This document shows positions 7,568 through 16,624 of a stretch of DNA of 64,000 bases, one piece after another. Each line of letters begins with the position of its first letter. Position 1 is the first letter of the stretch. Below the pieces are notes generated by a model. The model was not told the origin of the DNA. It was given only the letters and a program-made list of their open reading frames with translations, and ran no database searches. This DNA comes from Rhizobium esperanzae (lineage in GTDB: Bacteria; Pseudomonadota; Alphaproteobacteria; Rhizobiales; Rhizobiaceae): contig NZ_MXPU01000005.1 in NCBI RefSeq assembly GCF_002204185.1, positions 248,001 to 312,000 of the forward strand, written 5' to 3'. The position numbers and the translations under genes were made by a program.

Positions 7568-8881
7568 TCACTTGGCACGGGCGCGGTAGACGGTGTCGAG
7601 CCAGACCGCCACGACAAGGACGGTGCCGACGACGACGCTCTGCAGCGGTGTGTCGACATGCGCCAGCACCATGCCGGATTGCAGCGACTGCATGACGAGC
7701 GCGCCGAGCATGGCGCCGGCGATGGTGCCGGTGCCGCCGGCCAGCGACGTCCCGCCGATGACGGCGGCGGCGATGGTGTAGAGCTCGTCGAGCGTGCCCT
7801 GCGAATTCGTCGCGGCGTTGAGACGGGCGGTGGAAATCGCCGCCGCAATGGCTGCGAGCACGCCCATCAGCGCGAAGATGCGCACCGTCACCCAGCGGGT
7901 CTTGATGCCGGCGAGTTCGGCCGCTTCAGGGTTGCCGCCGATCGCGAAGACATAACGGCCGAAGCGCAGGCGGGTGGCAATGAAGGTCATGATGATGCCG
8001 ACGACGATGGCGATCAGCACCGGCACGGCGATGCCGTAGGGAATATCCAGACCGGTTTCCGGCCAGGGGATATTGTTGGTCTCGGCATATTTCTTGGCGA
8101 TATTGATCGGCCAGTAATAGCTGTTGGCGATCGAGACGGCGCCGAGGATCAGCACGCAGCTCAAGGTCGCGAGGAAATACTCCGCCCAGATCGGCCGGCG
8201 CGGAAAGCCGAAGCGCCGGCGCTGATGGCGCGAGCCGATGATGCTGGCGATGACGAAGAGACAGGCGGCGATGCCGACGATCCAGCTCCAGGTGGCGCCG
8301 ATCGAGCCCTCCGCGCCCCCGCCCATGATGCGGAAGGTCTGGTCCATGGGGGCAACCGTCTGGCCGCTGGTGACGAGCCAGGTCGCGCCGCGCCAGACGA
8401 GCAGGCCGCCGAGCGTGACGATGAAGGAGGGAACGTTCAGAAAGGCGATGATCATGCCTTGGAAGGTGCCGATCAGGCCGCCGGCGATGATGCCGATGAT
8501 GAGCGTGATCACCCAGGTGAAGGGGCTGTCGTAGCCGATATATTCAGGCAGGATCTTTGCCTGCATCACGCCCATGATCATGCCGCAGAGGCCGAGCACG
8601 GAACCGACCGAAAGGTCGATGTTGCGGGTGACGATGATCAGCACCATGCCCGTCGTCATGATCGCGATGTCGGTCGTCTGGACCGAGAGGTTCCAGAGAT
8701 TGCGCGGGGTCAGGAACAGGCCGCCGGTGATGATGTGGAAACCGATCCAGATGATGACGAGCGCGCCGATCATGCCGAGCAGGCGTGTGTCGATCTCGGT
8801 CGCGCGGAAGAAGCGGGTCACCGCATTGGCTTCCGCCGTTCGCGGCCCGCTCGAGGTCGTTGATTTTAGCATGTCGGCCAT
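7568..8881 (-). CDS. xylH: Sugar ABC transporter permease, XylH-like
   Basis: 437 residues, long for the BPD_transp_2 (RbsC/XylH) class. About ten or more hydrophobic helices are visible. The conserved blocks [44 protein letters not shown] and [13 protein letters not shown] are characteristic of ribose/xylose permeases. It forms the inner-membrane channel for the sugar delivered by the XylF-like protein encoded upstream. A 263-base gap containing a strong hairpin separates it from that gene, so it is probably expressed at a lower level. Confidence 0.9.
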   Translation of the reverse strand: MADMLKSTTSSGPRTAEANAVTRFFRATEIDTRLLGMIGALVIIWIGFHIITGGLFLTPRNLWNLSVQTTDIAIMTTGMVLIIVTRNIDLSVGSVLGLCGMIMGVMQAKILPEYIGYDSPFTWVITLIIGIIAGGLIGTFQGMIIAFLNVPSFIVTLGGLLVWRGATWLVTSGQTVAPMDQTFRIMGGGAEGSIGATWSWIVGIAACLFVIASIIGSRHQRRRFGFPRRPIWAEYFLATLSCVLILGAVSIANSYYWPINIAKKYAETNNIPWPETGLDIPYGIAVPVLIAIVVGIIMTFIATRLRFGRYVFAIGGNPEAAELAGIKTRWVTVRIFALMGVLAAIAAAISTARLNAATNSQGTLDELYTIAAAVIGGTSLAGGTGTIAGAMLGALVMQSLQSGMVLAHVDTPLQSVVVGTVLVVAVWLDTVYRARAK

Positions 8882-9090
8882 GGGTTTGCCGTTCCCCCAT
8901 TCTTGTTTGGACGGGCGCGCCTGTGTGCTGGAGCTTGGCCAAAGGCGTCATTCGTCTGTCTTCAACTGACCATCGCGATGCTTCCGGAAGCCGGTCGCGT
9001 GGCGTCGCGACGCTCTTCCGGCAGGGAATGCAAGTCTGCGATGGTGCGGCGAGGCGGAGAAAACTTCGTCGTTGGAATTCCCGTCCGCAT

Positions 9091-9122
9091 CCGGCGCCGC
9101 AACGGTATCCGCTGCGGCGCCG
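9091..9122 (-). terminator. Strong hairpin between xylF and xylH (attenuator/mRNA stabiliser)
   Basis: CCGGCGCCGCAG and TTGCGGCGCCGG form a near-perfect 12-bp stem about 20 bases past the xylF stop. No T-run follows, so it more likely protects the binding-protein mRNA or partly terminates it. Confidence 0.6.
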
Positions 9123-9144
9123 GTTATTCTAGTGCAAAGTTCGC

Positions 9145-10185
9145 TTACTTGCAGGCAGCAACCGTGCCGGCCTTGACGCCCTGGCAGGCTTCAGCCTTGG
9201 AAATCCAGCCGGCGTCGATGACGACGTTGAGGTTGTCCTTGGTGATGGCGAGCGGCTTCAGGAAGACAGACTGCATCTCCACGCCCTTCGGCCCGCCCTT
9301 GAAAGCCTGGGCGCCGTCGATCTTGCTCATGTCCTTGCCGCCGGCGAGGTCGAGAGCGATTTCAGCGGCGCGCTTGCCGAGTTCGCGGCTGTCCTTCCAG
9401 ACGGAAACCGTCTGCGTGCCGAGCGCGATGCGGTTCAGCGCAGCCTTGTCGCCGTCCTGGCCGGAAACCGGAACGGAGCCGGCGAGGCCCTGGGCGTCGA
9501 GCGCCGCGATCGCGCCGCCGGCCGTGCCGTCGTTGGAGGCGACGACAGCGTCAACCTTGTTGTTGTTGGCGGTCAGGAACTGCTCCATGTTGCGCTGGGC
9601 GTTCTCCGGCAGCCAGCCGTCGGTATAGGCTTCGCCGACATTCTTGATCTTGCCGGCGTCGATCGCAGCCTTCAGCACTTCCTGCTGGCCGGAGAACAGG
9701 AAGTCGGCGTTCGGGTCGGAGGACGAGCCCTTGATGAAGACGTAGTTGCCTTCCGGCTTGGCCTTGAAGACGCCCTCGGCCTGCAGGCGGCCGACTTCCT
9801 TGTTGTCGAAGGTGATGTAGAAGGCCGCCGGGTTTTCGATCAGGCGGTCGTAGCCGACGACCGGAATGCCTTCGGCAGCGGCCTTTTCGATCGCCGGGCC
9901 GATGGCGTCGGAATCCTGGGCAAGGATGATCAGCGCGTTGGCGCCCTGCGAGATCAGCGATTCGACGTCGGTCAGCTGCTTGGCGGCCGAGGACTGCGCG
10001 TCAGCGGAAATATATTTGGCGCCCTTGGCTTCGAGAGCCTTCTTGATGGCGGCTTCGTCGGTCTTCCAACGCTCTTCCTGGAAATTCGACCAGGAAACGC
10101 CGACGACAAGATCGGCAGCCATGGCGGCAGTATGCACGGAAACGAGAATGGCAGCCCCTGCCATCAGTTTCAAAATAGACTTCAT
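9145..10185 (-). CDS. xylF: D-xylose-type periplasmic binding protein
   Basis: 346 residues with a signal peptide ending AAMA (about residue 23), of the periplasmic binding protein 4 fold. Motifs shared with E. coli XylF as I remember it include [74 protein letters not shown] and VSGQDGDKA. It captures the sugar in the periplasm and feeds XylH/XylG. First gene of the operon and divergent from the ROK regulator, with operator-like repeats between them. Xylose is the best guess. A related pentose or hexose cannot be excluded, because the neighbouring ChvE-type system also takes several sugars. Confidence 0.9.
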   Translation of the reverse strand: MKSILKLMAGAAILVSVHTAAMAADLVVGVSWSNFQEERWKTDEAAIKKALEAKGAKYISADAQSSAAKQLTDVESLISQGANALIILAQDSDAIGPAIEKAAAEGIPVVGYDRLIENPAAFYITFDNKEVGRLQAEGVFKAKPEGNYVFIKGSSSDPNADFLFSGQQEVLKAAIDAGKIKNVGEAYTDGWLPENAQRNMEQFLTANNNKVDAVVASNDGTAGGAIAALDAQGLAGSVPVSGQDGDKAALNRIALGTQTVSVWKDSRELGKRAAEIALDLAGGKDMSKIDGAQAFKGGPKGVEMQSVFLKPLAITKDNLNVVIDAGWISKAEACQGVKAGTVAACK

Positions 10186-10248
10186 AAATTGTCCTCCCGA
10201 GTGAGTTGCGACCGGCCCAGCCCATGCTTCCTCCGGCCACCGCGAAAG

Positions 10249-10310
10249 CTGTCGAGATTTTTTTCTCGACAGTCGAGAAATTAACTGTCAGAGATTTTTT
10301 CAACTGTCAA
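10249..10310. promoter_or_regulatory. Operator cluster between xylF and the ROK regulator
   Basis: CTGTCGAGA (10249-10257) and TCTCGACAG (10264-10272) are perfect 9-base inverted repeats with a T6 spacer. TTCTCGAC-A-GTCGAGAA overlaps them. Two direct AACTGTCA repeats follow at 10283-10290 and 10302-10310. The position and symmetry suit binding by the ROK repressor, which would control both directions. Confidence 0.65.
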
Positions 10311-10458
10311 CTCTGCATCGCCGGCTTCATTGGCTTGCGCAAAAGCGACCGGGGATGCAGGGGAAGGTGAGGGCGATGAAGAGCATGATGCCGAAAAACC
10401 GTGAGCGGTTTTCGGGCGGCGTCGTGGTCTCACGAAACAGGAGGAGAGGGCGGCATCC

Positions 10459-11682
10459 ATGCTGACCAAGTCGAGCACGGAGCTGGTCCGGCAGAGAAAC
10501 AGCGTGCTCGTGCTGTCCGTGCTGCGCCGCCACGGTGCGCTCGCCCATACCGAAATATCCGATTTCACCGGCCTTTCCTCGGCCACCATTTCGGCGATCA
10601 CCGCCGATCTGGAACGCGCCCAGATCATCGAAAAATCCGAGCAGCAGGCGGCAAGCGGCCGCGGCCGGCCGCGCGTACTTTTGCGCCAGCGGCGCGATTG
10701 CGGCTATCTGATCGTCGTCATCATCTCCTCGGATGCGGTCCAATATTCGCTTGTGGATTATGCCGGCAAGCTGATCGACCGTTTCAGCGAGGAGCGCTCG
10801 CATGATCCCTCGGGAGCTGGCCGCTTCGTGGAAGGCGTACGCGCCGGCCTTTCGCGCATCCTCGATCGCTCCCGCATTACCCAGGAAAAAGTCCTGCTGA
10901 TTTCGATCAGCAGCAAGGGCCTGGTCGATTCCACCGAGCCGGTGCTTCTGTGGTCGCCGATCTTCGGCAGCGATCAGATCGATTTCGAATCGGCGCTCCG
11001 GCCGGATTGGCAGGCCAAGGTCATCCTCGATAACGAGACGCTGCTGGTCGCCGCCGCGCTCGGCGCCCGCGAGGAGATCGTCAAGGGCGCCGATTTCCGC
11101 TCGCTCGCCGCCCTCTCCCTCGGCCACAGCATCGGCCTCGGCATCGTCCGGCGGGGAAGGCAGACCGGGCAGGAGGTTTCGGCGCCGAATTTCGGCCACA
11201 TGCTGCACATGGCGGGCGGCGGCCTCTGTCGCTGCGGCACGCGTGGCTGCATTGAAGCCTATGCCGGCTTCTACGCCATCCTGCGCAGCGCCTTCGAAGT
11301 GCCGCTCGACACGATCCCTGCCAAATTCGTCCCGGTCGCCGAACTCGACAAGATCGCCGCCCGCGCCCGCCAGGGCCACCGCACCTCCACCTTCGCCTTC
11401 CGCCAGGCGGGGCTGGCGCTCGGCAACGGCCTGTCGCGCATGCTGAGCCTTACCGAACGTATGCCGATCGCCATCACCGGCCCCGGCACCCGCTACTACG
11501 ACCTGCTGCGCCAGGGCATCGAAGAGGGCCTCGGCCAGTCGCATATCGTGCGCATGGAAGGCATGCCGGAAATCCGCGTCGTCCCCGACGAACCCATCCT
11601 CGTCTTCGAAGGTCACCTCAACCGGGCACTGTCGGTGATCGATCAGGACATCGTGCTGTCGGGGGGGCAGGGCGGGGAGTAG
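10459..11682 (+). CDS. ROK-family transcriptional regulator (XylR/NagC type)
   Basis: 407 residues. The N-terminal winged HTH (about 12-65, HTEISDFTGLSSATISAIT) is followed by a ROK sugar-kinase-like domain. The zinc motif CRCGTRGC is at 257-264 (Cys257, Cys259, Cys264) within GGGLCRCGTRGCIEAYAG. ROK regulators repress sugar genes and respond to a sugar ligand bound in the kinase-like domain. Divergent from xylF and flanked by the inverted repeats at 10249-10310, it is almost certainly the local regulator of the transporter. It may respond to xylose, but the ligand is inferred only from context. Confidence 0.88.
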   Translation: MLTKSSTELVRQRNSVLVLSVLRRHGALAHTEISDFTGLSSATISAITADLERAQIIEKSEQQAASGRGRPRVLLRQRRDCGYLIVVIISSDAVQYSLVDYAGKLIDRFSEERSHDPSGAGRFVEGVRAGLSRILDRSRITQEKVLLISISSKGLVDSTEPVLLWSPIFGSDQIDFESALRPDWQAKVILDNETLLVAAALGAREEIVKGADFRSLAALSLGHSIGLGIVRRGRQTGQEVSAPNFGHMLHMAGGGLCRCGTRGCIEAYAGFYAILRSAFEVPLDTIPAKFVPVAELDKIAARARQGHRTSTFAFRQAGLALGNGLSRMLSLTERMPIAITGPGTRYYDLLRQGIEEGLGQSHIVRMEGMPEIRVVPDEPILVFEGHLNRALSVIDQDIVLSGGQGGE

Positions 11683-11685
11683 GGG

Positions 11686-11890
11686 TTCCCCCTTCACCCC
11701 AGCGGGGAGAAGGTGCCCGAAGGGCGGATGAGGGGGCCACAACCGCCGACAGAGATTTCTTTAAGTCTCTGTCATAATACCGTTTTAGGCCTTGGAGCAG
11801 ATGGTAGCTTGGGCCGGCCGGCCTTGTGTTCGCGGCCCGCTCATCCGACCCTTCGGGCCACCTTCTCCCCGCTGGGGCGAAGGGGACAGC
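11686..11890. repeat. RIME-like Rhizobium palindromic intergenic element
   Basis: The left arm (11686-11740) contains CTTCACCCCAGCGGGGAGAA, then GGTGCCCGAAGGGCGGATGA. The right arm (11835-11890) is its inverted copy with few changes, and about 95 bases separate them. Each arm is itself palindromic (CCCCAGCGGGG; CCCGAAGGG). This wording is typical of dispersed intergenic palindromes in Rhizobiaceae (RIME class); the exact class name is from memory. Confidence 0.65.
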
Positions 11891-11950
11891 ACCGTCGAAC
11901 TCTCCCTTTTCCCTGTGGCGAGGGGCCTTTTTGAGCCTACCCCACAAACG

Positions 11951-11975
11951 CAAAACGGCCGGGCAGAGCCCGGCC
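11951..11975 (-). terminator. Terminator of iolG
   Basis: GGCCGGGC-AGA-GCCCGGCC with a T4 tract following on the minus strand, about 35 bases after the iolG stop. Confidence 0.75.
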
Positions 11976-12009
11976 ATCTCATGCACGACTTCCGGTCGGG
12001 AGAGGACCG

Positions 12010-13002
12010 TCAGCCGATCTTGATCAGCTTGCCTTCCTTGACCGACTGCACCGCTGCATCGGCAAGCGCCAGCGCTGCGAGACCATCGGCGCCCGACGGC
12101 GAGATCTTCGTGCCCTTTTCGATCGCGGCGATGAAGGCAGCGATCTCGTTGGCGTAGGCTTCGGTGTAGCGGGTCATGAAGAAGTCATGCAGCGGCGGGC
12201 GAGTGTAGCCGTCGCCGTTCGCCACTTCGATCGAGACCGGGCGCTGGTTTTCGGCTGCCGCCATGCCCTTGGAACCGTGCACTTCGATGCGCTGGTCGTA
12301 GCCATAGGTGGCGCGGCGGGAGTTGGAGATGACGGCCTGCTTGCCGGATTTGGTCTGCAGGATCACCGAGACGCTGTCATAATCGCCGGCTTCGCCGATC
12401 GCCTTGTCCACCAGCACGGCGGCGGTCGCCAGCACCGAGACCGGCTCTTCGCCGAGCAGGAAGCGGGCCATATCGAAATCGTGGATCGTCATGTCGCGGA
12501 AGATGCCGCCCGAGCGCTTGATGTAATCGACCGGCGGGGCGCCGGGGTCGCGCGAGGTGATCGTCACCATCTCGACATCGCCGATCTTGCCGTCGTCGAT
12601 CACCTTGCGCACCGCCAGGAAATGCGGATCGAAGCGGCGGTTGAAGCCGACCATCAGCTTGGCGCCGGTCTCTTCCACCACCTTGATGCAGGCCTTGACA
12701 CGGGCGACGTCGAGATCGATCGGTTTTTCGCAGAAGATCGCCTTGCCGGCGCGGGCGAAGCGCTCGATCAGGTCGGCATGGGTGTCCGTCGGCGTGCAGA
12801 TAACGACGGCGTCGATGTCTTTGGCGGCTTCGATTGCCTCGATGGTGCGGACTTCGCAGCCATAGGCCGAAGCGATAGCTTCCGCCGCCTGCGGAAAGGC
12901 GTCCGCGACGGCGACCAGCGTCGCATTGGCGTCGCCGCTGACGGCCTTGGCGTGAACCTTGCCGATGCGGCCGGCGCCGAGCAGACCAAATCTTACAGTC
13001 AT
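12010..13002 (-). CDS. iolG: Inositol 2-dehydrogenase
   Basis: 330 residues from ATG 13002, chosen for AGGGAGA upstream; longer readings add non-conserved residues. Rossmann motif GLLGAGRIGKVHA lies at the N-terminus. The Gfo/Idh/MocA signature EKPIDLD and GFNRRFDPHF follow, with IHDFDMARF carrying the catalytic region. The sequence is close to rhizobial IdhA/IolG as I recall it. It oxidises myo-inositol to 2-keto-myo-inositol with NAD+, the first step of inositol catabolism. The other iol genes are not in the window. Upstream, GAAA-N6-TTCC (13052-13065) is one base from a GGAA-N6-TTCC motif I associate with IolR; that link is unverified. Confidence 0.9.
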   Translation of the reverse strand: MTVRFGLLGAGRIGKVHAKAVSGDANATLVAVADAFPQAAEAIASAYGCEVRTIEAIEAAKDIDAVVICTPTDTHADLIERFARAGKAIFCEKPIDLDVARVKACIKVVEETGAKLMVGFNRRFDPHFLAVRKVIDDGKIGDVEMVTITSRDPGAPPVDYIKRSGGIFRDMTIHDFDMARFLLGEEPVSVLATAAVLVDKAIGEAGDYDSVSVILQTKSGKQAVISNSRRATYGYDQRIEVHGSKGMAAAENQRPVSIEVANGDGYTRPPLHDFFMTRYTEAYANEIAAFIAAIEKGTKISPSGADGLAALALADAAVQSVKEGKLIKIG

Positions 13003-13159
13003 TCCAATCTCCCTTGAATTCGGAACAAATAAACCGAATTGCCAAAAATCTGAAATTTTCATTCCATCATCTTTGCGTCGCGTCAAGCCCGCGACTCTTT
13101 CACATTTGCAAGATTCAAACTAAAGGACAGTGCGATAAAATGCGACCGCGGGGACAGAC

Positions 13160-13438
13160 ATGCAACTGATCGATCCGAACCATCCGGCATACCAGCGCCT
13201 CTGGGTGCGTGTCGGCATCGTTGCCGTCTGCTTCGGCTGGGCCGCGGTCGAGATTATCGGCGGCGATCCCTTCTGGGCGGTGATCTCGGCGGCGGCCGGT
13301 GCCTATGCCTTCTATATGCTGTTCTGGACCTTCAAGCCGCAGGCGGCCGAGCCGGTTGTGCAGCCTGATGCCGAAGGAGAGGACGAAGCCGCCGAGACAT
13401 CCGCGGAAAAGTCTTCGAAAGGCGGGCAGGCGGAATAA
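13160..13438 (+). CDS. Small two-helix membrane protein, 92 aa
   Basis: After a short polar start (MQLIDPNHPAYQRLWVRVG) come two hydrophobic helices, at about residues 17-34 and 38-57. A C-terminal tail of about 30 residues rich in Glu, Ala and Lys follows. The layout suggests an inner-membrane protein with both ends in the cytoplasm. I recognise similar unnamed proteins in rhizobia but no function. It is divergent from iolG and has no partner gene. Confidence 0.7.
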   Translation: MQLIDPNHPAYQRLWVRVGIVAVCFGWAAVEIIGGDPFWAVISAAAGAYAFYMLFWTFKPQAAEPVVQPDAEGEDEAAETSAEKSSKGGQAE

Positions 13439-13626
13439 TCAGCGGGCGATTCGCCGCAGCGCGTAGGCGACCGGCTAGCATCATCCGCTTGGTCTCAGCC
13501 CAATAATCGAAGCGCGCCACGCTCGTTCCGATGCGCGCCGCGCTTGACATCTTTGTTCGATATTATCGCAAGACCGGCGCACGGTTCCGCGTGCAGCGAG
13601 CCCGGTCTCCGCGCATTCCCGTCCTG

Positions 13627-14490
13627 TCAGAGTGACAATTCCCTAGCTTGCGCGTCGATCTTTTCACAGGCATTCCCGAAGGGATCGCGGATCGGTACCA
13701 GCGGCGAGACCCCGAGCAGGAGAAGCGCTTTCAAATGTGACCAGCCACCTCCGAGCAATGGCGCAAAGGGTGTCATCACATTGCGTTCCTCTCCATAGAG
13801 ACGCTCGTACTCTGCAAAATTGCAGAAGTTCTCGTGATTGCTGGTCTGCAGGCGGAAGGACTCGGCCGCAGCACCTTCGGCTAGGATAACTTCGTGCGTA
13901 TCGAGCATGACGGCATAGTAGTCGATCGATGCGTCGGCGGCGGGAGTGACCGGTGCGATCGTCGTGCCGTTCACGAGCTCCTTCACCTGGATCAGAATGC
14001 CGTCCAGGTACAGCGCATGGCCAGGCGACAGATAGAGATCCGAATGTGGGATGTGCCCGTCCAGTGCGTGGCGGCAAACCCGGATCGGCACGACGTCTTT
14101 TTGCCAGCGTGCGCCGCTCTTCTTGAAGCTTTGGCGGCCGACCCACTTGACCGTACGGGTGCTGCCGTCCGGAAGGGCAATGCGATCGCCGATGCTGAGA
14201 TCCTCGACGGGCTTCTCACCGCCATCCGTCAGGATCGCCGTTCCCCGCAGGAAGCAATTTGCGCCGCTGCCGCCATGGCCTCCGCCTGAGCCACCGCTCC
14301 CGCCGGAACCTCCGTGTCCACCGGAGCCGCCCCGTCCCCAACGCCGACCCATCGCTTTGGCCGGAGAGGTGGAAATTGCCGTGGCCATGGCTGCCACGCC
14401 GGCGAGGCGAGCGCCGGCGGCTGCGGCTACACCTAGAAAATGTCTGCGCGCAGTGTTGCGTGGCCGTTTCGGATCTTCCGTAGATGACAT
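13627..14490 (-). CDS. Exported Hint-domain protein with Gly-rich linker
   Basis: 287 residues from ATG 14490, with AGGAG nine bases upstream. A Tat-like signal (RRHFLGVAAAAG) is followed by a linker of GGSGGHGG-type repeats. A Hint_2 domain begins at NCFLRGTAILTDGGEKPVED. The first Cys lies at the start of the Hint domain as in hedgehog/intein autoprocessing proteins. Further Hint blocks are GDRIALPDGSTRTVKWVGRQ, SPGHALYLDG (His) and ERLYGEERNV near the end. Related proteobacterial Hint proteins sit in secreted or surface proteins, but whether this one self-cleaves is unknown. No cargo domain follows the Hint fold; only a short tail remains. Confidence 0.8.
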   Translation of the reverse strand: MSSTEDPKRPRNTARRHFLGVAAAAGARLAGVAAMATAISTSPAKAMGRRWGRGGSGGHGGSGGSGGSGGGHGGSGANCFLRGTAILTDGGEKPVEDLSIGDRIALPDGSTRTVKWVGRQSFKKSGARWQKDVVPIRVCRHALDGHIPHSDLYLSPGHALYLDGILIQVKELVNGTTIAPVTPAADASIDYYAVMLDTHEVILAEGAAAESFRLQTSNHENFCNFAEYERLYGEERNVMTPFAPLLGGGWSHLKALLLLGVSPLVPIRDPFGNACEKIDAQARELSL

Positions 14491-14785
14491 GTGGGCGATC
14501 TCCTGAAAACATTTCAACCGCTCGATGCTACAATGTGTTGTGTCGCATTCAATTTCGCCAGTTAGCGCAGTGCCCTACTGAAAAGGAGGTAGGCATGGAT
14601 TAGGGGGGGCCGAAATACGCTATGTCGGATACCAAAAAGCGGGAGGTTTATCTGCTACCGTAACGCGAAAGAATCGAACTGAGTACCTCAGGGAGCGGTT
14701 GAATGGCTGGAAAACGGCACATATAGCATGCGCTGACCGAGCCGGTTTGCGGCATAGCCTCGGAGCGTTTTCCCGCGTTCGAGAT

Positions 14786-15247
14786 TCAGCTTTGCGGCAG
14801 GCGGCGCATCGCCTCGTCAATCAGCAGATTGGCGATCATCATGCGCCGGTTGGCATTGTCGCGAAAAGGCTCAGCGACGCCGTCAGGATGATTGGCCTTG
14901 GCAAATGTGCGCCGCTTCTCGTTCAGCGTCTGTTGGGTATCGGAGGCAGCGATCGCCAGTTCGACGGCGATCTCTTCCGGAGCAATGCGGGCGAGATGGT
15001 CCGGCATGACGGGTTCCGGCTCCGGCGGAAGAGCCTCCTCGGCCGCAGGCTCGCTGCCGAGATTGTCGAAATAAGCTTCGCCGATCCGCTGCGAGGTGAC
15101 CGAAATGCCTTCCATGACGTCGAATGCGAGGCCGGTGGCAAGCCCGGATACGCGGTGGGCAGCCGGCGCGTGCGTCTGTTCGGCCGGTTCTTCCTCTGCC
15201 TTCAGCCGCTCGAGCACTGATTGAAATACCGATTGTCCGAACAGCAT
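14786..15247 (-). CDS. J-domain-like hypothetical protein
   Basis: 153 residues from ATG 15247, preceded by GAGG seven bases upstream. The C-terminal third reads LNEKRRTFAKANHPDGVAEP followed by NRRMMIANLLIDEAMRRL. The HPD tripeptide between two helices is the hallmark of J-domains, which stimulate DnaK ATPase. The N-terminal half (LFGQSVFQSVLERLKAEEEP and an Ala/Glu/Pro-rich stretch) is not recognised. There is no signal peptide. The full four-helix J-domain is not obvious, so this may be a reduced or rhizobial-type J protein. Monocistronic. Confidence 0.65.
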   Translation of the reverse strand: MLFGQSVFQSVLERLKAEEEPAEQTHAPAAHRVSGLATGLAFDVMEGISVTSQRIGEAYFDNLGSEPAAEEALPPEPEPVMPDHLARIAPEEIAVELAIAASDTQQTLNEKRRTFAKANHPDGVAEPFRDNANRRMMIANLLIDEAMRRLPQS

Positions 15248-15345
15248 GCGCCTTCCTCTCGACGACATTAGATCTGGGCAAGATGGCGCAGAGCTTGCCG
15301 GTTAAATAGACAGAGCATGATCTCGCCCGAAAATCGCGTCGCGCT

Positions 15346-16353
15346 CTAGCCGCCCTGCCTGCCGCTCTCCTCGAGGATGATGTCGTAGAGCAGCTTGGCG
15401 CTCGGCGGCAGCGCCCGTTCTCTCGCCGTGATCAGGCTGTAGGGCTTGACGTTGATGTCGAAATCGATCGCCAGCATGCGCACATCGGACGCCTTGGCAC
15501 CTTGGCTTGCGAGGAAATGGGCGACGTCGACGGCGACGGGGGCGATCGCATCGGTTTCGCAGACGATGGCGCAGGTGAGCAGCAGAGAGGAGGTATTGAC
15601 GATGTTCTCCGGCAGCGCCACGCCGCGCGACAGGAAGATGTCTTCGATCGTGCGGCGCAGCAGCGTGCCCGGCGGCTGGAACACCCAGTCGTAATCCCTG
15701 ACGTCGGAAAGACTGCTCGTCTTCTTTCTTTTGAGGAGCGGATGGCGGTTGCGCACGATCAGGCAGGCCCGTTCGATGCCGATCTCTTTCACCTCGAACA
15801 GGCGCGGGTTGAGGTCGTCGGGAATGCGGCCGATGATGAAGTCGTGGCGGGCGGCAAGCAGCTCGCGGGCGAGCACGTTGCTCGTCTCCACCTGGATGTT
15901 GATCTCGATGCCGGGATAGGCCTTGCGCACCCTGTTGATCGCCGGCACGACGAGGCTCATGGCCGGCGCCGTCACCGCGCCGATGAACACCGAACCGCCC
16001 TTGCCGCTCTTCAATTCGCCGATCTCGCGGCTCGCCTCGCGCAGCTCCAACAGGATCTTGCGGGCACGTCTGGCAAGGGCCGCGCCGAAGGTCGTCAGCA
16101 CCACGCCGCGGGCGACGCGCTCATAGAGCGATGTCTTGGTGATCGCCTCCATTTCCGACAGCATGCGCGATGCGGCGGGCTGCGAGATGTTGAGAACTTC
16201 TGCAGCTGCGGAAATCTGTCCACTATCTTCGATTGCGACGATGATGCGCAGGTGATTCAGCTTAAGTCCCGAACGAAGAAAGCTGTCGTCGCCGAAATTG
16301 TCGCTGTGGATATCGACGTGATCCATCGAAATGGGCTCTGAAACGATCGTCAT
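15346..16353 (-). CDS. gbpR: LysR-type regulator, GbpR-like
   Basis: 335 residues from ATG 16353, with GGGGAGG eight bases upstream. The LysR HTH lies at about residues 30-90 (LNHLRIIVAIEDSGQISAAA, ISQPAASRMLSEMEA), followed by the usual effector-binding domain (FIGAVTAPAMSLVVPAI). It is divergent from chvE. In Agrobacterium the regulator of chvE, GbpR, is encoded next to it and activates chvE in response to sugars. I assign the name mainly on that context and the LysR family match. Its binding site should lie in the 270 bases between the two genes, where AT-rich dyads occur around 16385-16445. Confidence 0.82.
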   Translation of the reverse strand: MTIVSEPISMDHVDIHSDNFGDDSFLRSGLKLNHLRIIVAIEDSGQISAAAEVLNISQPAASRMLSEMEAITKTSLYERVARGVVLTTFGAALARRARKILLELREASREIGELKSGKGGSVFIGAVTAPAMSLVVPAINRVRKAYPGIEINIQVETSNVLARELLAARHDFIIGRIPDDLNPRLFEVKEIGIERACLIVRNRHPLLKRKKTSSLSDVRDYDWVFQPPGTLLRRTIEDIFLSRGVALPENIVNTSSLLLTCAIVCETDAIAPVAVDVAHFLASQGAKASDVRMLAIDFDINVKPYSLITARERALPPSAKLLYDIILEESGRQGG

Positions 16354-16624
16354 GGTTGCAGCCTCCCCACTGCGCTCCATCAAAAGTAATACTTTTTAAC
16401 GATATACCAAAATTGTTATGCACATTACCACTTATTCTATTTGACAGTTATAGGAATCCATACCAGTTTGCCGCCGTGTGCTGGTTGGCACTCAACACGT
16501 GTGAGATCGTGGAGGAGACCTACTTCGTTTCTCACCATCTGAAGTAACTATCCAATACGGAACCTGCCACAGTTTCGGGGCGGGCGATTTTTCGTCCGCT
16601 GCTCTATTAACAAGGGAGAGAGAA

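Larger units (their letters stand above)
11683..12009. other. Intergenic region with a long inverted repeat and a terminator
   Basis: This 327-base gap between convergent genes carries a RIME-like inverted repeat (11686-11740 and 11835-11890) and the iolG terminator. There is no gene. Confidence 0.6.

Noticed and set aside
7658..8863. Long open frame on the plus strand opposite the xylH gene (also similar ones opposite iolG, guaD and the helicase).
   Set aside because: These are mirror frames of high-GC genes. Their products are rich in Arg, Asp, Gly and His, without domain motifs.
13440..13626. Possible small gene between the two-helix membrane protein and the Hint protein.
   Set aside because: No frame with both a start site and a protein-like sequence; it is a 3'-3' gap.
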